From the NCBI GenBank assembly GCA_012523595.1, contig JAAYIG010000076.1, forward strand, positions 1 to 64,000: a stretch of DNA of 64,000 bases, in the 5' to 3' direction. The number at the start of each line of letters is the position of its first letter. Within the stretch, counting starts at the first letter, position 1. The stretch is from Fibrobacter sp. (GTDB taxonomy: Bacteria > Fibrobacterota > Chitinivibrionia > Chitinivibrionales > Chitinispirillaceae). The translations under genes were made by a program, and so were the position numbers. This document shows positions 9,130-19,053 of this stretch, in pieces. The notes under the pieces are model-generated. The model saw nothing but the letters and a program-made list of their open reading frames with translations, was not told where the DNA came from and did not search any database.

Positions 9130-10959
9130 ATGTGTGGGATAGTCGGATATATTGGCAATAGAGATGCATATCCAATTCTAATTGAGGGTTTAAGTGCCCT
9201 TGAATACAGGGGTTACGACAGTGCCGGTATTGCTCTTGTCAATGCAAAGGGCTTTTCTGTTTATAAGGATAAAGGGAAAGTCGATCATCTCAGGGAGATC
9301 ACAAAGAAAGTCTCGGCTGGGGGATGTGGTACCGGTATTGCCCACACCAGATGGGCTACTCATGGGGCACCATCACAGATAAACGCTCACCCTCACCTTG
9401 ACCAGTCCTCCAGGATCGCCGTAGTACATAATGGTATCATCGAGAACTTCTCTTTTCTCAAGCAAAAGCTTATTAAAGAGGGGATTAAGTTTTGTTCAGA
9501 AACCGATTCAGAGGTGCTGGCGCAACTGATCGGCAAATATTACGAGGGAGATCTGGTCTCTGCGGTTCGCAGGGCACTTCAGGACATAGAGGGCACTTTC
9601 GGCATAGCTGTAGTGGCGGCTGACAATCCAGGGGTTCTGGTTGGAGCAAGGAGAGGTTCGCCTCTTGTTGTGGGTGTGGGTGAGGATGAGATGTTTCTGG
9701 CCTCCGATGCTTCCGCAATAGTGCGTCACACTAAAAAAGTCATCTATTTAAAAGACAACAATATGATAGAGCTGATGCATGGTAATTTCAATACTACTAC
9801 TCTGGATAACAGGAAGATCAATCCTGAGATTCATAGTTTGGATTGGGATGCTGATGCGTTGGCAAAAGGTGGCTTTAAGCATTTCATGCTTAAGGAGATC
9901 TTTGAGCAGCCTGAAACCATTAAGAACGCAATGAGAGGAAGGCTGCTGGTCGAAGATGGTGCGGCCAGGCTTGATGGTCTCAATCTGGTGCTTCAGGAGT
10001 TGAGGAGTATTCAGAGGCTGGTTTTTGTGGCATGCGGTACAAGCTGGCATGCTGCGCTGGTTGGTAAGTACATGATAGAGGAGATGGCCGGTATACCTGT
10101 AGAGGTCGAATATGCCTCGGAGTTCCGTTACCGGAATCCAATTATCGGACCAAACACTCTGGTTTTTGTAATAAGTCAGTCCGGGGAAACTGCTGATACT
10201 CTGGCAGCTCTCAGGGAAGCGGCACATAAGGGAGCCACGGTGCTTGGAATCTGCAATGTTGTGGGTTCATCAATTGCACGGGAGACTCATGGCGGTGTTT
10301 ATCTTCATGCCGGACCTGAGATCGGGGTTGCCTCTACCAAGGCTTTTACTTCTCAGTTGACAGTGTTGTCTCTTTTGACCCTGCTTTTGGGACGGATGCG
10401 CAGGATATCTCACAGTGATGGTGTGGCCATAGCGCGTGCTCTGGAAGCTGTTCCCAAACAGGTGAGCAAAATTCTGAAGCAAAACAGTCGGATAGAGGAG
10501 ATAGCTGGTATTTACTCGCATCATAACAATTTTCTGTACCTGGGACGCTCATATAATTTCCCGGTTGCCCTTGAGGGTGCACTCAAGCTGAAAGAGATTT
10601 CATACGTTCATGCAGAGGGGTATCCTGCGGCGGAAATGAAGCATGGGCCAATTGCTCTTATCGATAAAGATATGCCTTCAGTGGTTCTGGCGATAAAAGA
10701 CAGCATTTACGACAAGGTTATTTCCAATATTCAGGAGGTAAACGCCAGGGGAGGCAGCGTAATAGCAATTGCAAATGAGGGTGATAAAGAGATAGAAAAG
10801 TTTGCCAAACATGTGATTTATATTCCTAAGTCCATTCCTATGCTAAGTCCGCTTTTGTCTGTTATTCCCTTGCAGTTACTTGCTTACCATATAGCTGCGA
10901 TGAGGGGATGTGAAATCGATCAGCCCCGGAATCTGGCAAAAAGTGTGACTGTGGAGTAG
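9130..10959 (+). CDS. glmS: Glutamine-fructose-6-phosphate aminotransferase (isomerizing)
   Basis: Makes glucosamine-6-phosphate from fructose-6-phosphate and glutamine, the entry to peptidoglycan and LPS sugars. The 609-residue chain has the class II glutamine amidotransferase domain starting MCGIVGYIG, whose Cys2 becomes the N-terminal nucleophile, and two SIS sugar-isomerase domains (ACGTSWHAALVGKY, SQSGETADTL, STKAFTSQ, ending LAKSVTVE). An in-frame GTG at 9103 would bury the Cys, so ATG 9130 is the start, with AAGGAG at 9115-9120. The leader was searched for a glmS ribozyme core and none was recognised. Confidence 0.96.
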   Translation: MCGIVGYIGNRDAYPILIEGLSALEYRGYDSAGIALVNAKGFSVYKDKGKVDHLREITKKVSAGGCGTGIAHTRWATHGAPSQINAHPHLDQSSRIAVVHNGIIENFSFLKQKLIKEGIKFCSETDSEVLAQLIGKYYEGDLVSAVRRALQDIEGTFGIAVVAADNPGVLVGARRGSPLVVGVGEDEMFLASDASAIVRHTKKVIYLKDNNMIELMHGNFNTTTLDNRKINPEIHSLDWDADALAKGGFKHFMLKEIFEQPETIKNAMRGRLLVEDGAARLDGLNLVLQELRSIQRLVFVACGTSWHAALVGKYMIEEMAGIPVEVEYASEFRYRNPIIGPNTLVFVISQSGETADTLAALREAAHKGATVLGICNVVGSSIARETHGGVYLHAGPEIGVASTKAFTSQLTVLSLLTLLLGRMRRISHSDGVAIARALEAVPKQVSKILKQNSRIEEIAGIYSHHNNFLYLGRSYNFPVALEGALKLKEISYVHAEGYPAAEMKHGPIALIDKDMPSVVLAIKDSIYDKVISNIQEVNARGGSVIAIANEGDKEIEKFAKHVIYIPKSIPMLSPLLSVIPLQLLAYHIAAMRGCEIDQPRNLAKSVTVE

Positions 10960-10987
10960 AAATTCCTTTTAAAAGTGTGCCTCCGAT

Positions 10988-11368
10988 ATGATTCCACGTC
11001 TTATTTTAACCGATTCAGCGCCAGCCCCTGTTGGTCCTTACAGCCAGGCGGTTGAGTGTGGAGATCTGATTTTTATCTCAGGGCAGATTGCTATTGATGC
11101 AAAAACCGGACAGGTCAGCGGTTCCACTGTCAGGGAGCAGGCTGCACTTGCTCTGAAAAATCTCAAAGCGATTCTCGGTTCACAAGGCCTTGGGACAGGT
11201 TCTCTTGTGAAAACGACTGTTTTTCTGAGAGATATGAACTCTTTTGCTGATTTCAATGAGGTCTATAAGCAGGAACTGGAAGGTGCCTGTCCGGCCAGAA
11301 GTGTAGTTGAAGTTTCAGGATTGCCAAAAAATGTCCTGGTAGAAATTGAGGCGGTAGCGTGCCGGTAA
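10988..11368 (+). CDS. ridA: RidA family enamine/imine deaminase
   Basis: The 126-residue product fits the YjgF/YER057c/UK114 family, which hydrolyses reactive enamine or imine intermediates such as those from threonine dehydratase. Family features are APAPVGPYSQAV near residue 11, the ISGQI strand, and the C-terminal P-A-R-S-V-V-E-V with the substrate-binding Arg, followed by VEIEAVA. It sits 28 bases after glmS and overlaps the next gene, scpA, by 10 bases, so it is probably part of the same operon. Confidence 0.93.
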   Translation: MIPRLILTDSAPAPVGPYSQAVECGDLIFISGQIAIDAKTGQVSGSTVREQAALALKNLKAILGSQGLGTGSLVKTTVFLRDMNSFADFNEVYKQELEGACPARSVVEVSGLPKNVLVEIEAVACR

Positions 11369-12150
11369 GAAAGCAGGAATATGAGGTCAGGCTCGAGTTG
11401 TTTGAAGGTCCGCTGGATCTGCTTCTCTATCTTGTAAATAAGGCCGAAGTAAACATAGTCGATATCTCCGTTTCCAGTATCGCATCACAGTACCTGGAAT
11501 ACCTTGATCTCATGCGGGATCTCAATATTGATGTAGCCTCAGAGTACCTTCACATGGCTGCCACTCTGATAAGGCTTAAGGCACGGGAACTGCTGCCTCC
11601 TCAGGAGGGCGAGGTTATAGATCAGGAGGATGGAATCTATAACCGTGAACAGCTTATCCAGCAGTTACTTGAGTATAAGAAATTCAAGGAGGCAGCCGAG
11701 TCGCTCAAAGTCTATGAAGCCGAACATTTCGGGGCATTTGGCCGGGGGTGTCCGGAGGTTATTGAGACAACCAGCGATGAGCAGGAACTGGACCTGGGGA
11801 CCATAAGCATTTTCGATCTTCTAACCGCTTTTAAGAGGGTGCTTGAGCGGACTGGAGACGACAATGAGGAACCAAAGCACCTTGTTGATGTTGATAACTG
11901 CAGGATAGATGACCGGATCGAGTATGTGATGGCTATTCTTACCGATAATGAGGAAGTGCGTTTTGAGGATTTGTTTAAAAACGATAAACGCAGAATAGTA
12001 CTGGTAGTTACTTTTATGGCGATTCTGGAGCTTGTCAAGATGCAGGAGATAGCGTTTCGCCAGGAGAATAATTTCGGTGAGATCTTTGTCTCCAGAAAAA
12101 AGCAGAACAACAGTGAAGTGTCTGATTCTCAACAGGTCAACTCATTATAA
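11359..12150 (+). CDS. scpA: Segregation and condensation protein A
   Basis: ScpA is the kleisin subunit of the SMC-ScpAB condensin complex that compacts and segregates the chromosome. The 263-residue chain has the N-terminal LFEGPLDLLLYLV...VDI signature, ATLIRLKARELLP in the middle and a C-terminal winged-helix region. It starts with GTG inside the end of ridA. scpB follows after 21 bases, the usual pairing. The smc gene is not in this window. Confidence 0.95.
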   Translation: MPVRKQEYEVRLELFEGPLDLLLYLVNKAEVNIVDISVSSIASQYLEYLDLMRDLNIDVASEYLHMAATLIRLKARELLPPQEGEVIDQEDGIYNREQLIQQLLEYKKFKEAAESLKVYEAEHFGAFGRGCPEVIETTSDEQELDLGTISIFDLLTAFKRVLERTGDDNEEPKHLVDVDNCRIDDRIEYVMAILTDNEEVRFEDLFKNDKRRIVLVVTFMAILELVKMQEIAFRQENNFGEIFVSRKKQNNSEVSDSQQVNSL

Positions 12151-12171
12151 AAACTGTTTTCAGGAGGTCCC

Positions 12172-13521
12172 ATGAGTAAAATGGAACGTGAGGATTTGAT
12201 GGAGCTGGAGGAAGAGGGAGGATCGGAAGGCAGTGTGCCTGAAAGTTCCCCTGATACTTTGCGGATCCTGGAGGCACTTCTGTTTGCGTCGGATGAGCTT
12301 TTGACTGCCGCAAAGATAAAGACCATTCTTCCGAACAATCCCGATGCGCGGCAGATAAGAAAGATGATCGATTCTATAAATGTCCAGCTCCAGAAAGAAC
12401 GGCATCCTTTCGAAATAGTGGAGATCGGTGGAGGCTATCAGTTCCGTACTGTTGCTTACTACCATCCCTGGGTCAGGCAGATTTTCAAGGAGAAAGCAGC
12501 TAAAAAACTCTCCATTCAGGCTCTGGAGTGTCTGGCTATCATCGCCTACAAACAGCCTGTCAGCAAGGCGGAAATAGAGGCGATCAGGGGTGTTGTTTCA
12601 GATGGGGCGATGAAAACTTTACTGGAAAAAAAGCTGGTTACTATAACCGGCAGAAGCGAAAAGCCTGGAAGACCCCTTCTTTATGGTACTACTTCTGAAT
12701 TTCTGAAATATTTCGGGCTGAACAAAATAGAGGACCTCCCAAGAATAGAGGAATTTGAAGCAATCGCCAGAGAGAAGATTCAGGACCTCTCAATTGAGGA
12801 GCTTCAGACAGGAGAGAGTGAGGAACTCTCCGAAGAGGAAGCTGAACAGACAGTTGAATCAACTGTCGAACAGACACCCGGGGCATCTGAGCAGGCACCA
12901 GTTCCGGAAGGGACAACTGTGTTTGAAATAGAGTTGCCTCCTGAGGAAGAGGTGGCTTCTGACAAGGAGAGTGTACCCGAACCGGAAGCGGTTGAGGAGG
13001 AGGTTATACAAGTACAGACAACAGAGGAGCAGATTCCGGAAAAAGAGGAAGAGGCATCTGAGGATCTGACACCTGAGGAATTAACACCTGAGAATACAGC
13101 TCCTGAGGAAGAGAAGCCGGAAGAAGAAAAAAACGAGCCGCAGGAAATAGCCAGTGAATCTCAGGAATCCTCTGAAGATGATGAGGTGGAATTTGAAATA
13201 GGTGAATTACCGCCTGCATCTGAAGCCCCTTCGGAAGAGGAGAAGGCGCAGGAAAATGTGGTGGAGGAAGAGAGCTCTGAAGGTGGAGTCGAAGATGAAA
13301 CCAGGAGTGTTCCGACACAGATTGTATCTGAAATTAAGGAAAAAGATTCCAAACCTCCGGTTTCCATTATAGAAACAGAAGAAGAAGCTCTTCTTGAGAT
13401 CGATGTCCCCGCAGGGGAGAAAAAGCTGGATATTGACATAGATGAAGTTGAGGAAGAGGAGAAAAGGGGCTTTTTCAAGAGAAAGAAGAAAAAAGCAGAT
13501 CCGGATGATTTAGAACTATGA
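12172..13521 (+). CDS. scpB: Segregation and condensation protein B with long acidic tail
   Basis: Residues about 20-190 are a normal ScpB (RILEALLFASDELLT, FRTVAYYHPWV, LSIQALECLAIIAYKQPVSKAEIE split over two motifs, GRPLLYGTT), the paired winged-helix partner of ScpA. ScpB is usually around 200 residues, but this protein has 449. The extra 250 residues are a low-complexity tail very rich in Glu, Pro and Ser, ending in a basic patch (KRGFFKRKKKKAD). The tail is likely disordered and could tune DNA or condensin binding. AGGAGG precedes the ATG. The last codons overlap the mutS start (ATGA). Confidence 0.93.
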   Translation: MSKMEREDLMELEEEGGSEGSVPESSPDTLRILEALLFASDELLTAAKIKTILPNNPDARQIRKMIDSINVQLQKERHPFEIVEIGGGYQFRTVAYYHPWVRQIFKEKAAKKLSIQALECLAIIAYKQPVSKAEIEAIRGVVSDGAMKTLLEKKLVTITGRSEKPGRPLLYGTTSEFLKYFGLNKIEDLPRIEEFEAIAREKIQDLSIEELQTGESEELSEEEAEQTVESTVEQTPGASEQAPVPEGTTVFEIELPPEEEVASDKESVPEPEAVEEEVIQVQTTEEQIPEKEEEASEDLTPEELTPENTAPEEEKPEEEKNEPQEIASESQESSEDDEVEFEIGELPPASEAPSEEEKAQENVVEEESSEGGVEDETRSVPTQIVSEIKEKDSKPPVSIIETEEEALLEIDVPAGEKKLDIDIDEVEEEEKRGFFKRKKKKADPDDLEL

Positions 13522-16205
13522 ATCAAATCACGTCAGGTGATACGAATATAGAGACTTCTGCCCGCAGTGATCTCACTCCGCTGATGCGTCAGTACTTAGA
13601 GATCAAGGCGCGCTACCCGGAGACGGTGCTTCTATACCGCATGGGTGATTTCTATGAAATGTTCAATGAAGATGCCAAAATAGCATCAAAGGTTCTGGGA
13701 ATAACCCTTACCAGCAGGAATCACGGAGGAGCGGAAAACGTTCCTCTGGCCGGTTTTCCATATCATGCCCTGGATCGTTACGCAAACCGTCTGGTCAAGG
13801 CCGGGTACAAGATTGCAATCTGTGAGCAGACAGAGGACCCGAAACAAGCCAAAGGGATTGTTAAGCGGGACATAGTGGAAATTATAACCGCCGGAACAGC
13901 CACCGAGGACAGTTTCATTGATGAGAGAGCAAATAATTTCATAATGAGCTTTCATCCTGATGGTGAAAAGGTGGGTGTCGCCGTTTGTGATTTATCAACA
14001 GGCCTGTTTCAGCTTGAAGAGGTCGACAAATCAGAGGTGGAAAATGAGATCGTGCGAACCGATCCATCCGAAATTCTTCTCTCCGATATCGAGAATCATC
14101 CCCTAAGAGATATTATCCGTGAATCCAGTAAGTCTGTAGTGCTTTCCAGCTATGATGCCTGGAAGTTTTCCTTTGAAAACGCCTGTGAAGCCATAAAGGA
14201 TCATTTCCGCATTATTTCTGTACAGGGACTGGGATTGGAGGGTTTCAATTCCGGTGTATGCGCGGCAGGAGCGCTTCTTCTTTACTTAAAAGAGCAGAAG
14301 AAAAATGATCTCCAGCATATCAGCGCAATAGTACCGCGTACCCTTTCTGAATTCTCGGAACTCGACCCGGCGACAATCCGTAACCTGGAACTTCTCAAGC
14401 CTCTGCAGAATGATGATGTTGGGGGAACCCTGATATCGGTTCTGGATAAGACAAGCACCGCCATGGGGGCACGGTTACTAAGACGCTGGGTTGTGAGCCC
14501 TCTTAAAAATCCCGCATCTATTACTGAGAGGCTTAACTGTGTCGAATACTTCAAGAAAGATGCATTTGTCAGAGGAGAATTAGAACTTCTTCTCAAACGG
14601 GTTTCGGATATAGAGAGGCTTATCAGCCGGATTACATTTGAAAGAGCGAATGCCCGTGACCTCTGTGCCCTCAAGAATTCCCTCATGATTTTCCCACGGA
14701 TAATCAAGGCACTCTCTGAGGCAGATGTCCCTCTGTTAAAACAGCTTGTGCAATCACTGGAAGGGTTTGATCCGATAGCCAGTAAGATTGACGCCGCAAT
14801 TGTGGACAATCCCCCTCTGTCTATACGTGAGGGAGGGATGATAAAAGCGGGGGTGAATGCTGAGCTTGACGAAATCAGAAATGCCTCCGTGAACGGCAAA
14901 CAGTGGATCGCAAAACTGCAGGAAACGGAAAGAGAACGCACAGGCATTTCCTCTCTGAAAGTCGGTTTTAATAAGGTATTTGGTTATTTTATAGAGATCT
15001 CTAAATCCAATCTTGAAGGGGTTCCTGCGGATTATATCCGCAAACAGACACTTGTCAATGCGGAGCGGTTTATCACTCCTGAGCTCAAAGAGATGGAATC
15101 CAGGATTCTGGGAGCAGAGGAGAGGCTTTCAAGCCTCGAGTATGAGATTTTCGTGGCGCTCAGGAAAGAGATCTCATCGCAGTGCGCAAGAATTCAGAAT
15201 GCCGCTGTTGCAATTGCTACTCTGGATATCTTCCTCTCCCTTGGACGGATAGCTTCGGAGTATCAGTATTGCCGTCCGATTCTTACTCAGGGTGGAGATC
15301 TGGTTATTAAAGACGGAAGGCATCCGGTAGTGGAACGGATGAGTTCTGTAGGGCAGTTTATTCCTAACGATCTGGAGATGATTAAAAAGGAATCCCAGAT
15401 TCTGCTTATCACCGGACCCAATATGGCTGGTAAATCAACATTTCTGCGCCAGAATGCTCTTATTGCAATAATGGCCCAGATGGGGTCTTTTGTGCCTGCA
15501 TCGTTTGCCCAGATCGGAATAGTCGACAAGTTTTTCACCCGTGTAGGTGCTTCAGACAGGCTTTCCAGAGGCCAGAGTACATTTCTGGTGGAGATGATCG
15601 AGGTAGCCAATATATTGAACAATGCCACTGATGAAAGCCTCATACTGCTTGACGAAGTAGGAAGAGGGACTTCGACATTTGACGGGATAAGTATTGCCTG
15701 GGCAGTTGCGGAGTACCTTCATGAGACGACCGGAAAGCGGGGGCGGACATTGTTTGCCACCCATTATCACGAACTTGCCGAACTATCGATTCTCTACCCG
15801 CGCATAAAGAATTTTCATGTGAAGGTAAAGGAGTGGAACGATCAGATCATATTCTTGCGGAAAATTGATACCGGGAGTTGTGATCACTCCTATGGAATTC
15901 AGGTTGCGCGTCTGGCAGGCATACCGCGGAAGGTGATAATCAGAGCCAGGGAGATTTTAGCCAATCTGGAAAACATGGAGCTTACACCGGATCACAAACC
16001 TGTTCTTGCCAGGCATTATGAGGAGAAGAGCAGGAAAGATCAGCTTGAGCTGTTTTCCGGTGTTCAGATGAACGCGATAGATTCGGCTTACTCGGAGCTT
16101 ATCCATCAGATACAGAACATCGATATTGATACTCTTACCCCTATAAATGCACTTAATCTGCTTTGTGAATTTAAGAAAAAAGCCCAGGGTTTGACTTTTC
16201 ACTAA
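13518..16205 (+). CDS. mutS: DNA mismatch repair protein MutS
   Basis: The 895-residue protein recognises mismatches and starts repair. It has the mismatch-binding Phe-X-Glu (GDFYEMF, near residue 43), core and clamp domains, Walker A TGPNMAGKST near residue 633, LLDEVGRGTSTFDG near 711, and the ATHYHEL motif. Length and order fit MutS1. It overlaps scpB by four bases, so the two are probably translated together. Only half of a dispersed repeat follows before the convergent next gene. Confidence 0.97.
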   Translation: MNQITSGDTNIETSARSDLTPLMRQYLEIKARYPETVLLYRMGDFYEMFNEDAKIASKVLGITLTSRNHGGAENVPLAGFPYHALDRYANRLVKAGYKIAICEQTEDPKQAKGIVKRDIVEIITAGTATEDSFIDERANNFIMSFHPDGEKVGVAVCDLSTGLFQLEEVDKSEVENEIVRTDPSEILLSDIENHPLRDIIRESSKSVVLSSYDAWKFSFENACEAIKDHFRIISVQGLGLEGFNSGVCAAGALLLYLKEQKKNDLQHISAIVPRTLSEFSELDPATIRNLELLKPLQNDDVGGTLISVLDKTSTAMGARLLRRWVVSPLKNPASITERLNCVEYFKKDAFVRGELELLLKRVSDIERLISRITFERANARDLCALKNSLMIFPRIIKALSEADVPLLKQLVQSLEGFDPIASKIDAAIVDNPPLSIREGGMIKAGVNAELDEIRNASVNGKQWIAKLQETERERTGISSLKVGFNKVFGYFIEISKSNLEGVPADYIRKQTLVNAERFITPELKEMESRILGAEERLSSLEYEIFVALRKEISSQCARIQNAAVAIATLDIFLSLGRIASEYQYCRPILTQGGDLVIKDGRHPVVERMSSVGQFIPNDLEMIKKESQILLITGPNMAGKSTFLRQNALIAIMAQMGSFVPASFAQIGIVDKFFTRVGASDRLSRGQSTFLVEMIEVANILNNATDESLILLDEVGRGTSTFDGISIAWAVAEYLHETTGKRGRTLFATHYHELAELSILYPRIKNFHVKVKEWNDQIIFLRKIDTGSCDHSYGIQVARLAGIPRKVIIRAREILANLENMELTPDHKPVLARHYEEKSRKDQLELFSGVQMNAIDSAYSELIHQIQNIDIDTLTPINALNLLCEFKKKAQGLTFH

Positions 16206-16213
16206 CCTGAAAA

Positions 16214-16287
16214 CTGGGTTCCTGCTTTCGCAAGAACGGCGTTGAGGTGAAAGTGTTGCTTGTAAAGAACACTTTTCACCTCGATGG
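16214..16287. repeat. Copy C (5' part) of a dispersed intergenic repeat
   Basis: This stretch begins CTGGGTTCCTGCTTTCG and shares its order of words (TTGAGGTGA, GTGTTGCTT, TAAAGAAC) with two complete copies at 18934-19034 and 19054-19155. The final hairpin of the element is missing here. The copies flank the CoA-disulfide-reductase-like gene on both sides. Confidence 0.75.
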
Positions 16288-16335
16288 TAAACATTCACTG
16301 CCGGATAGAAATGATGCCGACACCGAAAGAAGAAG

Positions 16336-18789
16336 TCAGATAAACAGGTTATAACCGGAACTGTCGGCAACGTTCAGGTATGATGCAACTCCTCCGAACT
16401 CTACTCCGTCAATAAGCTCCTCTTTCTTTATTCCCATTATGTCCATCGACATTGTGCACGCTACCAGACGTACTCCGTTGCGCATGGCTTCCTCCATGAG
16501 TGTCTGGAGAGAGTACACATTTTTCTTCCTCATGATATAGCGGATCATTGCACCGCCCATTCCCCCCATGTTCATCTTTGAGAGGGTCAGTTTTGAAGGG
16601 CCTTTGGGCATCATCATACCAAACATCTTTTCAAGCAGGGTTTTCCTGACTTTCACATTTTTCACTTTTCTGAGAAGGTTTAGCCCCCAGAAGGTGAAAA
16701 ACATGGTCACACTGCTTCCCATCGAGGCTGCTCCATTGGCGATGATGAATGCCGCAACCATTTTATCAAAGTCATTTGAAAAGATGACCATGGTCTTGCT
16801 GGATCGGATATCCTGGGGAAGGAGACATTTGTTTGTCTGACTGCCTTTGCGCACGAGTGCACTGTATACGCCATTGTCAATCTTCATGTCCAGAAGTGTG
16901 TTCCCTGTACGTTTGCACCAGGAGGGTATATCTGCTGCAAACCCCGGATCAGTTGCTTTGATTTTCACTGTTTCGTTTTCGGCAATCCGATCGAGTCCCT
17001 CTTTGAGTTTCATCACAGGGCCAGGGCACTGGAGCCCGCAGGCGTCAATTGTGATCACTTCAGGCTCCTGAAGTGAACTTGACACTATTGTACCATCATC
17101 ACGGACATCCTGCGATGCGCTCTGCTTTGTATCAGCGGCATTGTCTTCAGGGAAATACGCACAATAGGTTCTGTAACCGCCGGAAAGATTTTTAGCCGTA
17201 AACCCGTTCTGAATAAGCAGACGGGTGGCCAGATGGCCTCTCAGTCCCACCTGGCAGTAGGCCACTACAGGCTTGCTTTTGTCGAGTTCGGTGAGTTTTT
17301 CCCGGAGTTCATCGATAGGTATGTTAACTGAACCGGGGATATTTCCCTGTTCATATTCCACTTTGGTCCTGACATCGAGGAGAACGTAACCCTCATTCTT
17401 TAACTGTGGAATATCTTCTGCATAGCAGGCAGGAGTCAATCCATTGAGGATATTCTGTGCGACATAGCCGGCAATATTGACAGGGTCTTTGGCGCTTCCG
17501 TAAGGGGGAGCGTATGCCAGTTCCAGATCGGCCAGATCATTAACTGTGAGTCTGTGTCTTACTGCGGTAGCAAGTACATCAATTCTTTTGTCAACTCCTT
17601 TTGTGCCTGTTGCCTGTGCTCCCAGAACTCTGCCGTCTCCGGGTGAGAAGATCAGTTTGATCGACACCGGACTTGCTCCCGGGTAGTAGGAGGCATGGCT
17701 TGAAGAATGGGTGTAAGATTTCAGATAAGGGATATTTTTAGCACGAGCATTTTTTTCATTGAGTCCGGTAGTTGCTGCAGAAAGGTCAAAAATTTTGCAG
17801 ATAGAGGTTCCCTGGGTGTGTGAGTACTTTACATCACGGCCGGAGATCAGATCAGCGATAAGGCGTCCCTGCCTGTTAGCGGGTCCGGCAAGTGGAATAT
17901 GGGTTTTCTCTCCTGTAACAAAATCTGTAACCTCGACTGCATCGCCCAGTGCGTAAACATTTTCAGCGCTGGTCCGCATCTGCTCATCGACAATGATGGC
18001 GCCTTTAGAGTTGAGTTTGATTCCGGATTGAGCGAGGAATGCTGTGTCGGGTCGCACGCCAATTGATAGTACTACCAGGTCAGCATCGATACTTCTGCCG
18101 CTGTTGAGAAAAACCCGCACTTTTCCATCGCTTTCACTGCTGAATTTCCTGACGCCGTCACTGAGAAACAGCTTTACTTTGTGTAGCTTGAGCTGTTGAG
18201 AAACAGAAGCGGCCATTTCCGGGTCAGCCGGAGCAAACACCTGATCAGCGGCTTCAACCAGGGTTACTTCTGTTCCACGTTCTTTCAATGCCTCCGCCAT
18301 CTCCAGTCCGATAAAACCGCCGCCCACTATTACCGCCTCACGGACCTGCCCCGCATCGACCAGCCGTTTAATTTTGTCCATGTCGGGTATGTTGCGCAGC
18401 GTAACAATTCTTTGATTGTCAATACCCTCTATCGGAGGGCGTATCGGAGCAGCGCCCGGGGAGAGGACAAGGTAGTCGTAAGATTCCTCATATGTGCTGT
18501 TTCCGCTTTTTACGGTGACTTTTCTGTTTACTGTATCAACTGATATAACTTCAGAGCCTGTTCTGACATCGACCCTGAAGCGGGTTGAGAAGCTTTCAGG
18601 AGTTTGAATGATAAGGTTCTGGCGATTCTTGATTATTTCTGCGATGTGGTATGGAAGGCCGCAATTTGCAAAAGAGATAAAATCTCCTCTTTCGAACATT
18701 ATAATCTCTGCTGTTTCATCGAGGCGACGCATCCGCGCGGCAAAGCTTGCTCCTCCTGCAACACCACCTGTAATTAGAATTTTCTTCAT
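16336..18789 (-). CDS. Four-domain CoA-disulfide reductase-like flavoprotein (Rhodanese-TusA-DsrE fusion)
   Basis: The 817-residue protein begins with a pyridine nucleotide-disulfide oxidoreductase domain (GGVAGGASFAARMRR; redox Cys43 in FANCGLPY, as in CoA-disulfide and NAD(P)H persulfide reductases). A rhodanese domain follows with active Cys in AYCQVGLRG (near 510), then a TusA/SirA domain with CGLQCPGP (near 585), and last a DsrE-like domain from about 655 with ACTMSMDIMG. All four parts handle sulfane sulfur or persulfides, so the protein probably reduces or relays persulfide sulfur between CoA and protein thiols in the cytoplasm. It stands alone between two sets of repeats. Confidence 0.88.
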   Translation of the reverse strand: MKKILITGGVAGGASFAARMRRLDETAEIIMFERGDFISFANCGLPYHIAEIIKNRQNLIIQTPESFSTRFRVDVRTGSEVISVDTVNRKVTVKSGNSTYEESYDYLVLSPGAAPIRPPIEGIDNQRIVTLRNIPDMDKIKRLVDAGQVREAVIVGGGFIGLEMAEALKERGTEVTLVEAADQVFAPADPEMAASVSQQLKLHKVKLFLSDGVRKFSSESDGKVRVFLNSGRSIDADLVVLSIGVRPDTAFLAQSGIKLNSKGAIIVDEQMRTSAENVYALGDAVEVTDFVTGEKTHIPLAGPANRQGRLIADLISGRDVKYSHTQGTSICKIFDLSAATTGLNEKNARAKNIPYLKSYTHSSSHASYYPGASPVSIKLIFSPGDGRVLGAQATGTKGVDKRIDVLATAVRHRLTVNDLADLELAYAPPYGSAKDPVNIAGYVAQNILNGLTPACYAEDIPQLKNEGYVLLDVRTKVEYEQGNIPGSVNIPIDELREKLTELDKSKPVVAYCQVGLRGHLATRLLIQNGFTAKNLSGGYRTYCAYFPEDNAADTKQSASQDVRDDGTIVSSSLQEPEVITIDACGLQCPGPVMKLKEGLDRIAENETVKIKATDPGFAADIPSWCKRTGNTLLDMKIDNGVYSALVRKGSQTNKCLLPQDIRSSKTMVIFSNDFDKMVAAFIIANGAASMGSSVTMFFTFWGLNLLRKVKNVKVRKTLLEKMFGMMMPKGPSKLTLSKMNMGGMGGAMIRYIMRKKNVYSLQTLMEEAMRNGVRLVACTMSMDIMGIKKEELIDGVEFGGVASYLNVADSSGYNLFI

Positions 18790-18933
18790 GCAGACTCCTG
18801 GCTTTCCGGGATAAAGAGTACAAAATAATTGTTTTTTTTTACAGGGTTCAGGGTATGAAGCCTGAACAGGTAAATGGTAACAGAATTATAGAAAAATACG
18901 GCTTTGTAAGGGGGAATATTTACTCATGCAGGA

Positions 18934-19034
18934 CTGGGTTCCTGTTTTCGGTGGATTGACGTGGAGGAAAGGACATTGTTTGCAAAGAACACCCGCTACC
19001 CCAAGGCGTCATGCCTGTGAAAACAGGCATCCAG
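18934..19034. repeat. Copy A of a two-hairpin dispersed repeat
   Basis: This copy of about 101 bases starts with CTGGGTTCC and ends with a stem of ATGCCTGT (19011-19018) and ACAGGCAT (19023-19030) closing a GAAA loop. It lies in the 476-base gap between the sulfur-relay gene and yicC, which otherwise holds only copy B and no gene. Confidence 0.8.
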
Positions 19035-19053
19035 GAGCAATATGAATTGAATG

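Noticed and set aside
13161-13526. Ser/Phe-rich minus-strand frame opposite the scpB tail
   Set aside because: It is the antisense of Glu-rich codons (GAA/GAG gives TTC/CTC).
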